Assembly (NCBI RefSeq): GCF_036880405.1
Contig: NZ_JBAJJM010000001.1
Coordinates: 186,001-250,000 of the forward strand
Length of the DNA stretch: 64,000 nt
From: Mannheimia indoligenes
Lineage (GTDB): Bacteria; Pseudomonadota; Gammaproteobacteria; Enterobacterales; Pasteurellaceae
Direction of reading: 5' to 3'
The translations under genes were made by a program, and so were the position numbers. The notes beneath the pieces were generated by a model. It was not told where the DNA came from and made no database searches. It saw nothing but the letters and a program-made list of their open reading frames with translations. Shown in pieces: positions 1 through 9,185 of the stretch (the first letter of the stretch is position 1; each line of letters opens with the position of its first letter).

Positions 1-2
1 AT

Positions 3-860
3 AATGTGTTTGAATATTTCCTTGCAGAGTATAAAGCAGGACGTACGCCAAACCCCGATATTTTGTGTAATAAAGAGATCAAATTCAAAGCCTTTTTGGA
101 ATATGCGGCAGAAGATCTTGGGGCGAACTATATTGCCACAGGGCATTATGTTCGCCGTAGTGGAGATGATCAAAACGCAAAATTATTGCGTGGTTTAGAT
201 GAAAATAAAGATCAGAGCTATTTTTTATATGCCATCAATAAAAAGCAAGTTGGTCAAAGCTTGTTCCCGGTGGGCGAAATTGAAAAGCCGATTGTGCGAG
301 CGATTGCGGAAGATTTAGGATTGGCAACGGCGAAGAAAAAGGATTCTACGGGGATCTGCTTTATCGGTGAACGTAAATTTAAAGATTTCTTGGCTCGCTA
401 CCTGCCAGCTCAACCGGGAGAAATTCGCACTGTTGATGGTAAAGTAGTTGGTCGCCACGATGGTTTAATGTATCACACTCTCGGTCAGCGTAAAGGCTTA
501 GGTATTGGCGGTGTGAAAGGCTTGAGTGAAGATCCATTTTATGTGGTAGAAAAGGATCTTATTAATAATGTTCTGGTGGTTGCTCAAGGGCACGATAATT
601 CAGCACTACTTTCAACAGGTTTAATTGCAAAGCAGCTCACTTGGGTAGATATGCAGCCACTACGTGAAAATTTACGTTGTACAGTGAAAACTCGCTATCG
701 TCAGGCTGATATTCCGTGTGAAATTCAAGTGATTGATGATGAAACTATTCGAGTGATATTTGATGAGCCACAAATTGCGGTAACGCCTGGGCAATCTGCC
801 GTGTTTTATTTAGGCGAAGTTTGCTTAGGTGGTGGAATTATTGAAGAACAACTAAAATAG
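3..860 (+). CDS. mnmA: tRNA-specific 2-thiouridylase MnmA (5' truncated by window edge)
   Basis: C-terminal part of MnmA (TrmU), which thiolates U34 of Lys, Glu and Gln tRNAs using sulfur delivered by the IscS/Tus relay and ATP. The reading frame is open to the window edge, so the start and the N-terminal PP-loop lie outside; about 285 residues are visible. Family marks seen are the segment NPDILCNKEIKF with the first active-site cysteine, STGICFIGER with the second, and HTLGQRKGLGIGG in the tRNA-binding region. A short hairpin terminator follows the stop, so it is probably not co-transcribed with argH. Identity is secure; only the start is unknown. Confidence 0.95.
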   Translation, partial: NVFEYFLAEYKAGRTPNPDILCNKEIKFKAFLEYAAEDLGANYIATGHYVRRSGDDQNAKLLRGLDENKDQSYFLYAINKKQVGQSLFPVGEIEKPIVRAIAEDLGLATAKKKDSTGICFIGERKFKDFLARYLPAQPGEIRTVDGKVVGRHDGLMYHTLGQRKGLGIGGVKGLSEDPFYVVEKDLINNVLVVAQGHDNSALLSTGLIAKQLTWVDMQPLRENLRCTVKTRYRQADIPCEIQVIDDETIRVIFDEPQIAVTPGQSAVFYLGEVCLGGGIIEEQLK

Positions 861-884
861 TTGTAAATAAATATTGAAATATTT

Positions 885-898
885 TGCATATTTATGCA
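885..898. promoter_or_regulatory. Putative ARG box (ArgR operator) upstream of argH
   Basis: The palindrome TGCAT-ATTT-ATGCA lies inside the longer near-perfect inverted repeat ATTTTGCATATTTATGCAAAAT. It has the 5-4-5 layout of the ArgR half-site pair (TGAAT-wwww-ATTCA) with the third base changed symmetrically. An almost identical box lies upstream of argR in this window. Direct sequence observation; the ArgR assignment is inference. A terminator-like hairpin lies between this box and argH, so the exact promoter is unclear. Confidence 0.45.
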
Positions 899-913
899 AA
901 ATAGAGGGAAATT

Positions 914-938
914 AAGGCGGTAAAACGCCTTTTTCATT
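914..938 (+). terminator. Rho-independent terminator after mnmA
   Basis: Stem AAGGCG/CGCCTT with a GTAAAA loop, followed by TTTTCATTTT. It lies between mnmA and argH and would end the mnmA transcript. Because it is downstream of the putative ARG box it could also act as a leader hairpin for argH. Confidence 0.6.
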
Positions 939-975
939 TTGGCTAAATACAAAAAGAATATACAAGGAATACACT

Positions 976-2352
976 ATGGCTCTTTGGGGTGGACGTTTCA
1001 CACAACAAGCAGATGCAAAATTTAAATATTTTAATGACTCACTACGTTTTGACTACCGCTTGGCAATCCAAGATATCGAAGGTTCTATCGGCTGGGCGAA
1101 AGCGATTACTTCGGTGGGTATCTTAACTGAAAGTGAATTAGAGCAATTAATCGCAGCACTTAACGAAGTTCGAGCAGAAGTAGAATCAAACCTTGCCATT
1201 ATTTTAAAAGATGATGCGGAAGATATTCATAGCTGGGTAGAATCTAAACTAATCGAAAAAGTAGGCGATTTAGGCAAAAAACTTCATACAGGGCGTAGCC
1301 GTAACGACCAAGTAGCGGTGGATATTAAAATGTGGTGCAAAGTGCAAGCTGTCGCCTTACAAGAGCGTATTCGTGCTTTACAAGAACGTTTGGTATCTGT
1401 CGCGGATGAAAACCAAGGCTCAGTAATGCCGGGTTACACTCATTTACAACGTGCTCAACCTGTTACTTTTGCTCATTGGTGTATGGCTTATTATGAAATG
1501 CTTGAGCGTGATTTCAGCCGTTTAGCCGATGCCAATAAACGTATGAGCACTTGTCCGCTTGGTTCGGGAGCCTTGGCTGGTACGGCTTATGGTATTGATC
1601 GTGATCTACTTGCCCGTGATTTAGGCTTTGAAGAAGCCACACGTAATAGTTTAGATAGTGTGTCGGACCGAGATCATATTTTGGAACTGCTTTCAACGGC
1701 TTCAATCAGTATGGTGCATTTATCTCGCTTTGCGGAAGATCTAATTATTTTCAACAGCGGTGAATCGGGTTTCCTTGAAATGTCTGATCGCGTAACCTCT
1801 GGTTCATCGTTAATGCCACAGAAGAAAAACCCGGATGCTTGCGAGCTCATTCGTGGTAAATCAGGACGTGTATTTGGGGCATTAACAGGGCTTTTGACCA
1901 CGTTAAAAGGTTTACCGCTGGCTTATAACAAAGATATGCAAGAAGATAAAGAGGGTATTTTTGATGCGTTAGAAACGTGGCAGGCTTGCTTAGAAATTGC
2001 AGAATTGGTGTTGGTGGATATTCAAGTAAATACTGAACGTACGCGTGAAGCGGCTCAGCAAGGTTATGCGAATGCGACAGAATTAGCCGATTATTTAGTT
2101 GCGAAAGGCGTACCATTCCGTGAAGCACATCATATTGTGGGCGAAGCGGTCGTGTATGCAATCAGCAAAAAAGAGCCGCTTGAGGCACTCAGCATTAGCG
2201 AGTTCCAGCAATTCCATCACACAATTAATGATGATGTTTACCCGATTTTGTCATTAGAATCTTGCTTAGAAAAACGTTGTGCCAAAGGTGGGGTAAATCC
2301 ACAACGTGTGGCAGAAGCGATTGCAGCTGCAAAAGCTTCGTTAGCTTCTTAA
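976..2352 (+). CDS. argH: Argininosuccinate lyase
   Basis: Cleaves argininosuccinate to arginine and fumarate, the last step of arginine synthesis, in the cytoplasm as a homotetramer of the fumarase/aspartase superfamily. The 458-residue protein has the usual length. The superfamily signature GSSLMPQKKNPD at about residues 276-287 carries the mobile catalytic serine loop, and TGRSRNDQVA and PGYTHLQRAQP, which form the other active-site regions, are present. The start follows an AAGGA ribosome site 7 bases upstream. It is a lone arg gene here; the upstream palindrome at 885-898 suggests ArgR control. Confidence 0.97.
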   Translation: MALWGGRFTQQADAKFKYFNDSLRFDYRLAIQDIEGSIGWAKAITSVGILTESELEQLIAALNEVRAEVESNLAIILKDDAEDIHSWVESKLIEKVGDLGKKLHTGRSRNDQVAVDIKMWCKVQAVALQERIRALQERLVSVADENQGSVMPGYTHLQRAQPVTFAHWCMAYYEMLERDFSRLADANKRMSTCPLGSGALAGTAYGIDRDLLARDLGFEEATRNSLDSVSDRDHILELLSTASISMVHLSRFAEDLIIFNSGESGFLEMSDRVTSGSSLMPQKKNPDACELIRGKSGRVFGALTGLLTTLKGLPLAYNKDMQEDKEGIFDALETWQACLEIAELVLVDIQVNTERTREAAQQGYANATELADYLVAKGVPFREAHHIVGEAVVYAISKKEPLEALSISEFQQFHHTINDDVYPILSLESCLEKRCAKGGVNPQRVAEAIAAAKASLAS

Positions 2353-2364
2353 TTATTTTTAGAT

Positions 2365-2421
2365 ACAAGCGGTCGTATTTTTAACAAAATTTGCAAAAAA
2401 TTTTGTAAATATGACCGCTTA
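2365..2421 (+). terminator. Inverted uptake-signal pair acting as terminator after argH
   Basis: Two uptake signals in opposite orientation, ACAAGCGGTC at 2365-2374 and GACCGCTT at 2413-2420. Their flanks (GTATTT/AAATAT and AAAATTT/AAATTTT) also pair, giving a long hairpin with an AT-rich apex. Such paired signals are common terminators in Pasteurellaceae. Confidence 0.7.
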
Positions 2422-2536
2422 CACATTTAATTTTCAAATTTTTGCTCGTTAAGATTGCAAAATGGGCATTACCTCTTTAAACTTTCGAATAATTTTTTGA
2501 ATTTTTATTTCCACTATTTTATTTCAAGAGTGTTGT

Positions 2537-3523
2537 ATGACCGAATCAGTGAATCCTATTCAGGAACAGCCTAATTCAGCTCTCACATTAGGGCAACAAT
2601 TAAGAGCTGCTCGTGAGGCATTAAATCTTTCAATTGCAGATGTTGCTCAAAAAACAAATCTAAAAAAATCACATATTGAGTCAATTGAAAATGATATTTT
2701 TATTTTAAAAAATGTTGCTCCAACCTTTGTGCGTGGTTATGTGCGTAATTATGTGAAATTTTTACGTTTGCCGGAATCATTGGTTTCTTCTGTTAATTAT
2801 GGCGAAGTAATCATTCCAAAAGAGATTACAAAAGTTTCGCCTGTAAAACCGTCGTCTAATTCACAGGGCAAAGCGTTGAAATATTTAACAATATTTGTGC
2901 TTTTAGCGGCATTAGGTATGACGCTTTTATGGTGGTGGCAAGGTTATCAGAAAGAGCAGGAAAACCGTGAACAGCTTGTTAATTCTGCCCATATTGCTGA
3001 AACAACAAATGTTGCATCTGTTGAGTCTGGTAATCAAGTTTCTGAGCCTGTTCAACAGCCAATTCAAGTGCAAGAGCCCCAAGCTCAACCACAGCCTGAA
3101 ACGGCTACAGTTGTAGAGCCTACATCATCTCAAACAGTAGAGCCAAACCAGCAGGAAAGTACAACAACGCAGACCGTTGAGCCACCAAAACCTGAAACGG
3201 AAACCACTGTTGAGCCGGCGAATGTTCTCCAGCAGACAACAACAGAACCTGAAGCCACGACAGAGCAACCGGCAACGGCAGGCAACGATGAGTTACGTAT
3301 TGAAATTACAGGCTCACAAAGTTGGATTACGGTCAGAAATGCTAAAAATAAACGCCTAGCTGAAAAGCTCTATAATAATGGTGAAGTATTAACCTTTAAT
3401 GAGAATGAGCAATATCGTTTAACCATCGGTGCACCGGCAAATGTAAAAATTTACTATAAAGGACAGGAAGTACCGTTAAAAATTGATGGTCGCGTCGCTC
3501 GTATTCGTTTGCCATTGCAATAA
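2537..3523 (+). CDS. rodZ: Cytoskeletal transmembrane protein RodZ
   Basis: Bitopic inner-membrane protein that anchors MreB and the elongasome to maintain rod shape. Layout in the 328 residues: cytoplasmic Xre-like helix-turn-helix at about 15-85 (LGQQLRAAREALNLSIADVA), a linker, one transmembrane helix at about 114-134 followed by WWWQGYQ, a long low-complexity Q/E/P/T-rich periplasmic stretch (about 145-245), and a C-terminal beta domain (LRIEITGSQSWITVRNA) of the DUF4115 type. It heads the conserved rodZ-ispG-hisS-yfgM block, although a strong hairpin separates it from ispG. Start taken at the ATG at 2537, the first in frame with the HTH domain. Confidence 0.93.
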   Translation: MTESVNPIQEQPNSALTLGQQLRAAREALNLSIADVAQKTNLKKSHIESIENDIFILKNVAPTFVRGYVRNYVKFLRLPESLVSSVNYGEVIIPKEITKVSPVKPSSNSQGKALKYLTIFVLLAALGMTLLWWWQGYQKEQENREQLVNSAHIAETTNVASVESGNQVSEPVQQPIQVQEPQAQPQPETATVVEPTSSQTVEPNQQESTTTQTVEPPKPETETTVEPANVLQQTTTEPEATTEQPATAGNDELRIEITGSQSWITVRNAKNKRLAEKLYNNGEVLTFNENEQYRLTIGAPANVKIYYKGQEVPLKIDGRVARIRLPLQ

Positions 3524-3536
3524 TTTTTTAAGAATA

Positions 3537-3585
3537 AAAACGCACGTAAAATAATTGCTTAGCACTTTTATTTTACGAGCGTTTT
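3537..3585 (+). terminator. Long hairpin between rodZ and ispG
   Basis: AAAACGC-A-CGTAAAATA pairs with TATTTTACG-A-GCGTTTT with a single A/A mismatch; the 3' arm ends in TTTT. It would terminate or attenuate the rodZ transcript before ispG. Confidence 0.55.
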
Positions 3586-3618
3586 CTGCTTTATAACTTT
3601 TAATGACTATTTAAAAAT

Positions 3619-4728
3619 ATGATACATCAATCTCCAATTAAACGTCGGGTATCGAAAAAAATCTATGTTGGTAATGTGCCTGTCGGGGGCGATGCTCCAA
3701 TTTCGGTACAATCGATGACAAATACCCGCACTACCGATGTGGAAGCAACTGTCGCTCAAATTAAGTCTTTAGAGCGTGTGGGGGCGGATATTGTACGTGT
3801 TTCTGTGCCAACAATGGATGCGGCAGAAGCCTTTAAAGTAATCAAACAGCAAGTCAATGTGCCATTAGTGGCAGATATTCATTTTGACTACCGTATTGCG
3901 TTAAAAGTAGCGGAATATGGTGTAGATTGTTTACGTATTAATCCGGGTAACATCGGTAATGAAGAGCGTATTCGGGCGGTAGTGGATTGTGCGAGAGATA
4001 AAAATATTCCAATTCGTATCGGCGTAAATGCAGGCTCACTTGAACGAGATCTACAAGAAAAATATGGTGAACCCACGCCGCAAGCGTTATTAGAATCGGC
4101 ATTACGCCACGTTGATCATCTCGATCGTCTCAACTTCGATCAATTCAAAGTAAGTGTGAAAGCCTCAGATGTGTTCCTAGCGGTCGAATCTTATCGACTT
4201 CTTGCAAAACAAATTGAGCAACCTCTTCATTTAGGGATCACAGAAGCGGGCGGAGCAAGAGCTGGCTCGGTTAAATCTGCGGTAGGTTTGGGTTTATTAT
4301 TAGCCGAGGGCATTGGCGATACTTTGCGTATTTCATTAGCGGCAGATCCTGTTGAAGAAATTAAAGTGGGTTTTGATATTTTGAAATCGCTGCGTATTCG
4401 CTCACGCGGTATTAATTTTATTGCTTGTCCGACTTGCTCACGCCAAGAAATTGATGTGATTGCAACGGTAAATGAGCTAGAACAGCGTTTAGAAGATATT
4501 ATTACCCCGATGGATGTTTCCATTATTGGTTGTGTGGTAAACGGACCGGGTGAGGCATTAATTTCCGATTTGGGTGTAACCGGCAGTAATAAAATGAGCG
4601 GCTTCTATTTAGATGGTGTTCGTCAAAAAGAGCGTTTTGATAATGCAAAATTAATCGACCAATTAGAAGCTAAAATCCGTGCTAGAGTAGCACAGCAAAA
4701 TAACCGTATAGATATTGTAAATAAATAG
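3619..4728 (+). CDS. ispG: 4-hydroxy-3-methylbut-2-en-1-yl diphosphate synthase (IspG/GcpE)
   Basis: Iron-sulfur enzyme of the non-mevalonate isoprenoid pathway that converts MEcPP to HMBPP using flavodoxin or ferredoxin electrons. Single-TIM-barrel bacterial type, 369 residues. Cluster ligands are visible as CPTC (Cys270, Cys273) and Cys305 in GCVVNGPGEA, with the conserved glutamate just after. The TIM-barrel part starts with NVPVGGDAPISVQSMTNT. hisS starts 10 bases after the stop, indicating an operon. Flavodoxin (fldA), a likely electron donor, is also in the window. Confidence 0.97.
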   Translation: MIHQSPIKRRVSKKIYVGNVPVGGDAPISVQSMTNTRTTDVEATVAQIKSLERVGADIVRVSVPTMDAAEAFKVIKQQVNVPLVADIHFDYRIALKVAEYGVDCLRINPGNIGNEERIRAVVDCARDKNIPIRIGVNAGSLERDLQEKYGEPTPQALLESALRHVDHLDRLNFDQFKVSVKASDVFLAVESYRLLAKQIEQPLHLGITEAGGARAGSVKSAVGLGLLLAEGIGDTLRISLAADPVEEIKVGFDILKSLRIRSRGINFIACPTCSRQEIDVIATVNELEQRLEDIITPMDVSIIGCVVNGPGEALISDLGVTGSNKMSGFYLDGVRQKERFDNAKLIDQLEAKIRARVAQQNNRIDIVNK

Positions 4729-4738
4729 GAATAAGATA

Positions 4739-6010
4739 GTGGCAAAAACAATTCAAGCAATTCGTGGAATGAACGATTGCTCTCCAACAGAATCTCCATT
4801 ATGGCAATGGGTTGAAGAAAAAGTACGTGATGTACTGGCAAGTTATGGCTATTCAGAAGTACGTATGCCGATTGTGGAAAGTACACCTTTATTTGCTCGT
4901 GCGATTGGCGAAGTTACCGATGTGGTTTCAAAAGAAATGTACACCTTTTGGGATAATGATGAGCAATTAACGCTCCGTCCTGAAGGTACCGCAGGTTGCG
5001 TGCGTGCTGCGATTGAACGTGGTTGGATCTACAATAATGAACAGCGTTTATGGTATATGGGACCAATGTTTCGCCACGAACGTCCACAAAAAGGGCGTTA
5101 CCGCCAATTCCACCAAGCAGGTGTGGAAGTATTTGGGATCCCTAATCCGGAAATTGACGCAGAATTAATTATTTTAACTGCTCGCTTGTGGAAAGAATTA
5201 GGCATTGATCAGCACGTTTCTTTACAACTAAACTCAATAGGTTCGTTAGAAGCTCGTGCAAATTACCGTTCTGCATTGGTAAATTTTTTACAAAATCACA
5301 CCACTTTAATGAGTGAAGAAGAGAAAGAGCGTTTGGTAAAAAATCCGCTGCGTATTTTAGACACTAAAAACGAAGCCTTACAACAAGTGTTAAACGATGC
5401 ACCGAAACTACTTGATTATTTAGATGATGACAGCCGTGAGCATTTTTCACAACTCTGTTCATTACTTGATGCAATGGGTATTACTTATGAAATCAACCCA
5501 AAATTGGTACGTGGTTTAGATTATTACAATAAAACTGTATTTGAATGGGTAACTTCAGCATTAGGCTCGCAAGGCACAGTCTGTGGCGGTGGTCGTTATG
5601 ATGGCTTAGTTGAACAACTTGGCGGACACGCAACTCAAGGCGTAGGCTTTGCGATGGGCTTAGAGCGTTTAGTATTATTAGTTCAAGAGGTAAATAAAGA
5701 GATTGATTTACCGAAAGCGGTGGATGTTTATTTGGTATTCTCTGGCGAAGGGGCAACCGTTAATGCGTTCCAACTTGCCGAGCAAATTCGTAGCGAGTTA
5801 CCGCAACTGCGTGTAATGACGCACTGCTCAGGCGGTAAATTCCAAAAACAATTCAAACGAGCTGATAAAGTGGAAGCCAAGATCGCATTGGTTATCGGCG
5901 AAAGTGAAGTGGCGGAAAAGCAAGTTGTGATTAAAGACTTACGTTCAGGTGCGGAGCAAATCACTATTGCTCAATCAGAGCTGATTGCTGAGCTTAATAA
6001 ACGATTTTAG
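4739..6010 (+). CDS. hisS: Histidyl-tRNA synthetase
   Basis: Class II aminoacyl-tRNA synthetase charging tRNA-His. GTG start at 4739 with GGAATAAG upstream; the protein begins AKTIQAIRGMNDC like other bacterial HisRS. Seen in order: motif 2 (FRHERPQKGRYRQFHQ), the HisA motifs GLDYYNKTVFE and GGGRYDGL, motif 3 (GVGFAMGLERL), then the C-terminal anticodon-binding domain. Length 423 is normal. It sits 10 bases after ispG and 8 bases before yfgM, so these three are one transcription unit. Confidence 0.97.
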   Translation: MAKTIQAIRGMNDCSPTESPLWQWVEEKVRDVLASYGYSEVRMPIVESTPLFARAIGEVTDVVSKEMYTFWDNDEQLTLRPEGTAGCVRAAIERGWIYNNEQRLWYMGPMFRHERPQKGRYRQFHQAGVEVFGIPNPEIDAELIILTARLWKELGIDQHVSLQLNSIGSLEARANYRSALVNFLQNHTTLMSEEEKERLVKNPLRILDTKNEALQQVLNDAPKLLDYLDDDSREHFSQLCSLLDAMGITYEINPKLVRGLDYYNKTVFEWVTSALGSQGTVCGGGRYDGLVEQLGGHATQGVGFAMGLERLVLLVQEVNKEIDLPKAVDVYLVFSGEGATVNAFQLAEQIRSELPQLRVMTHCSGGKFQKQFKRADKVEAKIALVIGESEVAEKQVVIKDLRSGAEQITIAQSELIAELNKRF

Positions 6011-6018
6011 GAGAGAAA

Positions 6019-6639
6019 ATGAGCAACGAATATTTAAATAAAACCGAAGAACAGCAGTTTGAAGATGCCAAAAACTGGTTCAAAGAGAATGGCACACCGA
6101 TTTTAGTCGCGATTATTTTAGCTTGTGCTGCAACTGCAGGCTGGAACTTCTGGAAAAATCATCAACTTGAAACGGCACAAAGAACCTCTGCTTCATACCA
6201 AAGCGTGATGGAAAGCTATTTGCAAAATCCAAGCAAAAATCAACCGCTTGTTGAGAAATTTATTGCAGATAATAAAGATTCAAGCTATGCGATATTTGCA
6301 CAGTTAGAATCAGCAAAACAAGCGGTCGAAAAAGGTGATTTTTCTGTAGCAAGAGCTACATTACAATCGGCTTTAACACACTCGGATTCCACGTTACAAA
6401 CAGTGGTGCGTTTCCGTTTAGCACAGGTGGATTACCAATTAAAATCTTACGATGAAGCTCTTGCGAGTCTTGCTCAAATTCAAGATAAAGCGTGGGAACT
6501 ACGTAAGCAAATCCTAACAGGTGATATTCTTGCAGCAAAAGGCGATATTCCGGCAGCAAAATCTGCTTACGAACAAGCCAAAGCAAATGCAGCTCCTCAA
6601 GAACAAACTTTGATTGATGTGCGTTTGAATAATTTATAA
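6019..6639 (+). CDS. yfgM: YfgM family tetratricopeptide protein, ancillary SecYEG subunit
   Basis: 206-residue bitopic inner-membrane protein. A short cytoplasmic N-terminus is followed by one transmembrane helix at about 26-45 (TPILVAIILACAATAGWNFW) and a periplasmic TPR-like domain rich in A/Q/K. In E. coli YfgM binds the SecYEG translocon and the chaperone PpiD and dampens the Rcs response; the role here is inferred from the family. GGAGAG precedes the ATG. E. coli has bamB and der next, but here a double terminator and dnaN on the other strand follow. Confidence 0.88.
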   Translation: MSNEYLNKTEEQQFEDAKNWFKENGTPILVAIILACAATAGWNFWKNHQLETAQRTSASYQSVMESYLQNPSKNQPLVEKFIADNKDSSYAIFAQLESAKQAVEKGDFSVARATLQSALTHSDSTLQTVVRFRLAQVDYQLKSYDEALASLAQIQDKAWELRKQILTGDILAAKGDIPAAKSAYEQAKANAAPQEQTLIDVRLNNL

Positions 6640-6643
6640 CTAA

Positions 6644-6703
6644 AAAGCCTGATGTAAATCAGGCTTTATTTTTCGCTAATGCCCTGTTTTAACAGGGCTT
6701 TTT
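6644..6703. terminator. Double bidirectional terminator between yfgM and dnaN
   Basis: Two consecutive hairpins. AAAGCCTGA/TCAGGCTTT (6644-6667) is followed by ATTTTT, and GCCCTGTT/AACAGGGC (6681-6698) is followed by TTTTT. The first also has a U tract when read on the minus strand, so it can end both convergent operons. Confidence 0.8.
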
Positions 6704-6707
6704 CGTA

Positions 6708-7811
6708 TTACAAACGCATCGGCATAATCACATATTCTGCGGAAGTGTTATCGCAATCTTCAATTAAGCAACTTGAGCTTGAATCCACAAGACTGAAGCG
6801 TACTCGTTGGCATTTTAGCGTATTGAGTACATCTAGCACATAGCTGACATTGAAGCCCACTTCCATTTCCGGACTGTCGTAGGCAACATCAATAATTTCT
6901 TCTGCTTCTTCTTGCTCTGGGTTATTGGCGGTAATTTTAAGTAGATTGTTGCTTAGCGTTAAACGCACGCCTCTGAATTTCTCGTTTGAAAGAATAGCCG
7001 CACGCATTAATGCACGTTTTAACGTTTCGGTATCCGCTTCTAAAATGCGATCTGCGTTGCGAGGAAGAACTCGGCGGTAGTCAGGGAATCTGCCGTCAAT
7101 TAATTTTGATGTAAAGACAATGCCGTTCATTGTAATACGGATATTGCTTGAGCCAATCTCTAAACGCACTTCTTCATTGCTGGCAGATACAAGACGTGAA
7201 AGCTCAAGCACTGCTTTACGTGGTACGATAACCGAATGGGTTAAAAGCTCTTGATTTAGCACCATTGTGCAAACGGCTAAACGGTGTCCGTCTGTGGCAA
7301 CGGTACGTAATAAATTGCCTTCTGTTTCAAACTTCATTCCATTTAAGAAATAACGTGCATCTTGGTTTGCCATTGAAAATTGTGTTGCATCAATAAGACG
7401 AGCAAGAGTTGCCTGCTCAATAGAAAAGTCCACTTCAGGCTTCCAATCCATTAAATTTGGATAGTCGCTGGCAGGTAAAGTTGCTAAGCTGAATTTGCTG
7501 CGACCTGCTTTGATAATGGCTTTATCTTCTTCGAACGTTACTGAAATAACGCTATCATCAGGCAGACTTTTGCTAATGTCTAAGAATTTTTTGGCTGGAA
7601 TAGTAAATTTTCCTGCAAAATCGACCGCTTGTAGCAGCTGAGCTTGAGTCGTTAATTCAACTTCTAAATCCGTGCCGGTTAAAGATAAACGATCGCCTTC
7701 AATTTCTAATAAAATATTGTTAATCACAGGCAATGTCGGGCGGCTGCTCAACACGCCACATACCTGTTGCAAAGGCTTGAGTAATTGGTCTCTGGTAATC
7801 GTAATTTGCAT
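6708..7811 (-). CDS. dnaN: DNA polymerase III beta subunit (sliding clamp)
   Basis: Ring-shaped dimeric clamp that tethers Pol III to DNA. 367 residues in three related subdomains, with the characteristic N-terminus ITRDQLLKPLQQVCG and C-terminal YVIMPMRL. Two ATGs (7817 and 7811) are possible; 7811 is chosen because an AAGGA ribosome site lies 6 bases before it, while it abuts the first. dnaA lies 24 bases upstream, so dnaA-dnaN is an operon. recF, usually next, is absent here. Confidence 0.96.
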   Translation of the reverse strand: MQITITRDQLLKPLQQVCGVLSSRPTLPVINNILLEIEGDRLSLTGTDLEVELTTQAQLLQAVDFAGKFTIPAKKFLDISKSLPDDSVISVTFEEDKAIIKAGRSKFSLATLPASDYPNLMDWKPEVDFSIEQATLARLIDATQFSMANQDARYFLNGMKFETEGNLLRTVATDGHRLAVCTMVLNQELLTHSVIVPRKAVLELSRLVSASNEEVRLEIGSSNIRITMNGIVFTSKLIDGRFPDYRRVLPRNADRILEADTETLKRALMRAAILSNEKFRGVRLTLSNNLLKITANNPEQEEAEEIIDVAYDSPEMEVGFNVSYVLDVLNTLKCQRVRFSLVDSSSSCLIEDCDNTSAEYVIMPMRL

Positions 7812-7835
7812 AATCATTCCTTTATTCTTAACAGC

Positions 7836-9185
7836 TTAAGATGATAATTTACGCGTTAAATTTATATAATCTTCTTGAATACCGCTTTCGGTATCACGCA
7901 ATTCACTAATGGTTTTACAAGCGTGTAACACGGTGGTGTGATCTCGTCCGCCAAATTCTCTGCCAATTTCAGGCAAGCTATGGTTAGTGAGTTCTTTTGC
8001 TAACGCCATTGCTATTTGACGAGGGCGAGCAACACTTCTCGCTCGGCTTTTTGATTTAATATCAGCCACTTTAATGCCGTAATATTCCGCCACAATGCGT
8101 TGAATATTTTCAATTGTAATTAAGTAATCGAAAGAGGCAAATAAGTCTTGTAAGGTTTCACGTACTGCATCAACGGTAATGGGGCGAAGCGTGAGTTTTT
8201 GCCACGCAATTACGCGGTTTAACGCCCCCTCTAATTCACGCACATTGGTGCGAAGTTTTTGCCCCATTAAATAAGCGGCATCTTCTTGTAAATCTGCACC
8301 ACGTTCTAAGGCTTTTTGGCGGAGAATTGCTACACGGGTTTCCAGCTCAGGCGGCTCAATAGTGGCACTAATACCACCACTTAAGCGTGATTTAATTGCG
8401 GTATCAATTTTATCAATATTCTTCGGCAGAACATCAGAAGTTAGAATAATCTGCTTTTTCTGCTCAAACAGGGCATTTAATAGATGTAAAAACTCTTCTT
8501 GTACTTTTGGCTTGTTGGCAAGAAATTGAATATCATCAATCATCAACACATCAAGCGAGCGATAGAATTTCTTGATTTTTTCCGCATCATTATTTGAACT
8601 GTTAATGGCTTTAATAATATCACGGTAAAAACGCTCAAGATGAATATAAAGCACACGAACCGTTGGATTGCGTTTGACCAATTCATTACCGATAGCGTGC
8701 AATAAGTGGGTTTTACCTAAACCAGTGCCGGCATAGAATGAAAGTGGATTACAGTGGCTCTCGCCAAGATTATCTACCACCTGTTGAGCAACTAATTTTG
8801 CCAGTTGGTTTGAACGACCTTGTACGAAATTATCAAAAGTTTGGTGTGGATTTAACCCTGTTTTAAAGCCTGTATTGCTAAATTCAGAAAGTTCGTTTTT
8901 TGAGCTAATTTGCGGTTTTGCTTGTTCCGCAGGCTTAATACCTACTTTTAGGTTTACAACCAAATTGTCATTTTTAGATAAAAAACGAGCTAATTCCGTA
9001 ATTTCCGATAAAAATTTATCTTTAACCCAATTTTCAACGAATTGATTTTGTGCATAAAGAGTGAGTTCCCCATTATCAGACCCGGCTTGCAGAGGGCGTA
9101 GCCAAGTACTGTAATCAGTTGGCGATACTTTCGTTTGTAAGTGATTAAGGCAATCAGACCAAAGGGAAGACACAATTTGCTCCAA
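7836..9185 (-). CDS. dnaA: Chromosomal replication initiator DnaA
   Basis: AAA+ initiator that binds DnaA boxes and melts oriC. 449 residues: N-terminal domain I (LWSDCLNHLQTKVSPTDYSTWLRPL), a short linker, AAA+ domain with Walker A AGTGLGKTHLLHAIGN and Walker B VLMIDDIQFLANK, and the C-terminal DNA-binding domain with the signature GGRDHTTVLHACKTI. Downstream dnaN is co-transcribed. The roughly 115 bases upstream contain no TTATCCACA-like boxes, so there is no evidence of an origin or classical autoregulatory box at this place. Confidence 0.97.
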   Translation of the reverse strand: MEQIVSSLWSDCLNHLQTKVSPTDYSTWLRPLQAGSDNGELTLYAQNQFVENWVKDKFLSEITELARFLSKNDNLVVNLKVGIKPAEQAKPQISSKNELSEFSNTGFKTGLNPHQTFDNFVQGRSNQLAKLVAQQVVDNLGESHCNPLSFYAGTGLGKTHLLHAIGNELVKRNPTVRVLYIHLERFYRDIIKAINSSNNDAEKIKKFYRSLDVLMIDDIQFLANKPKVQEEFLHLLNALFEQKKQIILTSDVLPKNIDKIDTAIKSRLSGGISATIEPPELETRVAILRQKALERGADLQEDAAYLMGQKLRTNVRELEGALNRVIAWQKLTLRPITVDAVRETLQDLFASFDYLITIENIQRIVAEYYGIKVADIKSKSRARSVARPRQIAMALAKELTNHSLPEIGREFGGRDHTTVLHACKTISELRDTESGIQEDYINLTRKLSS

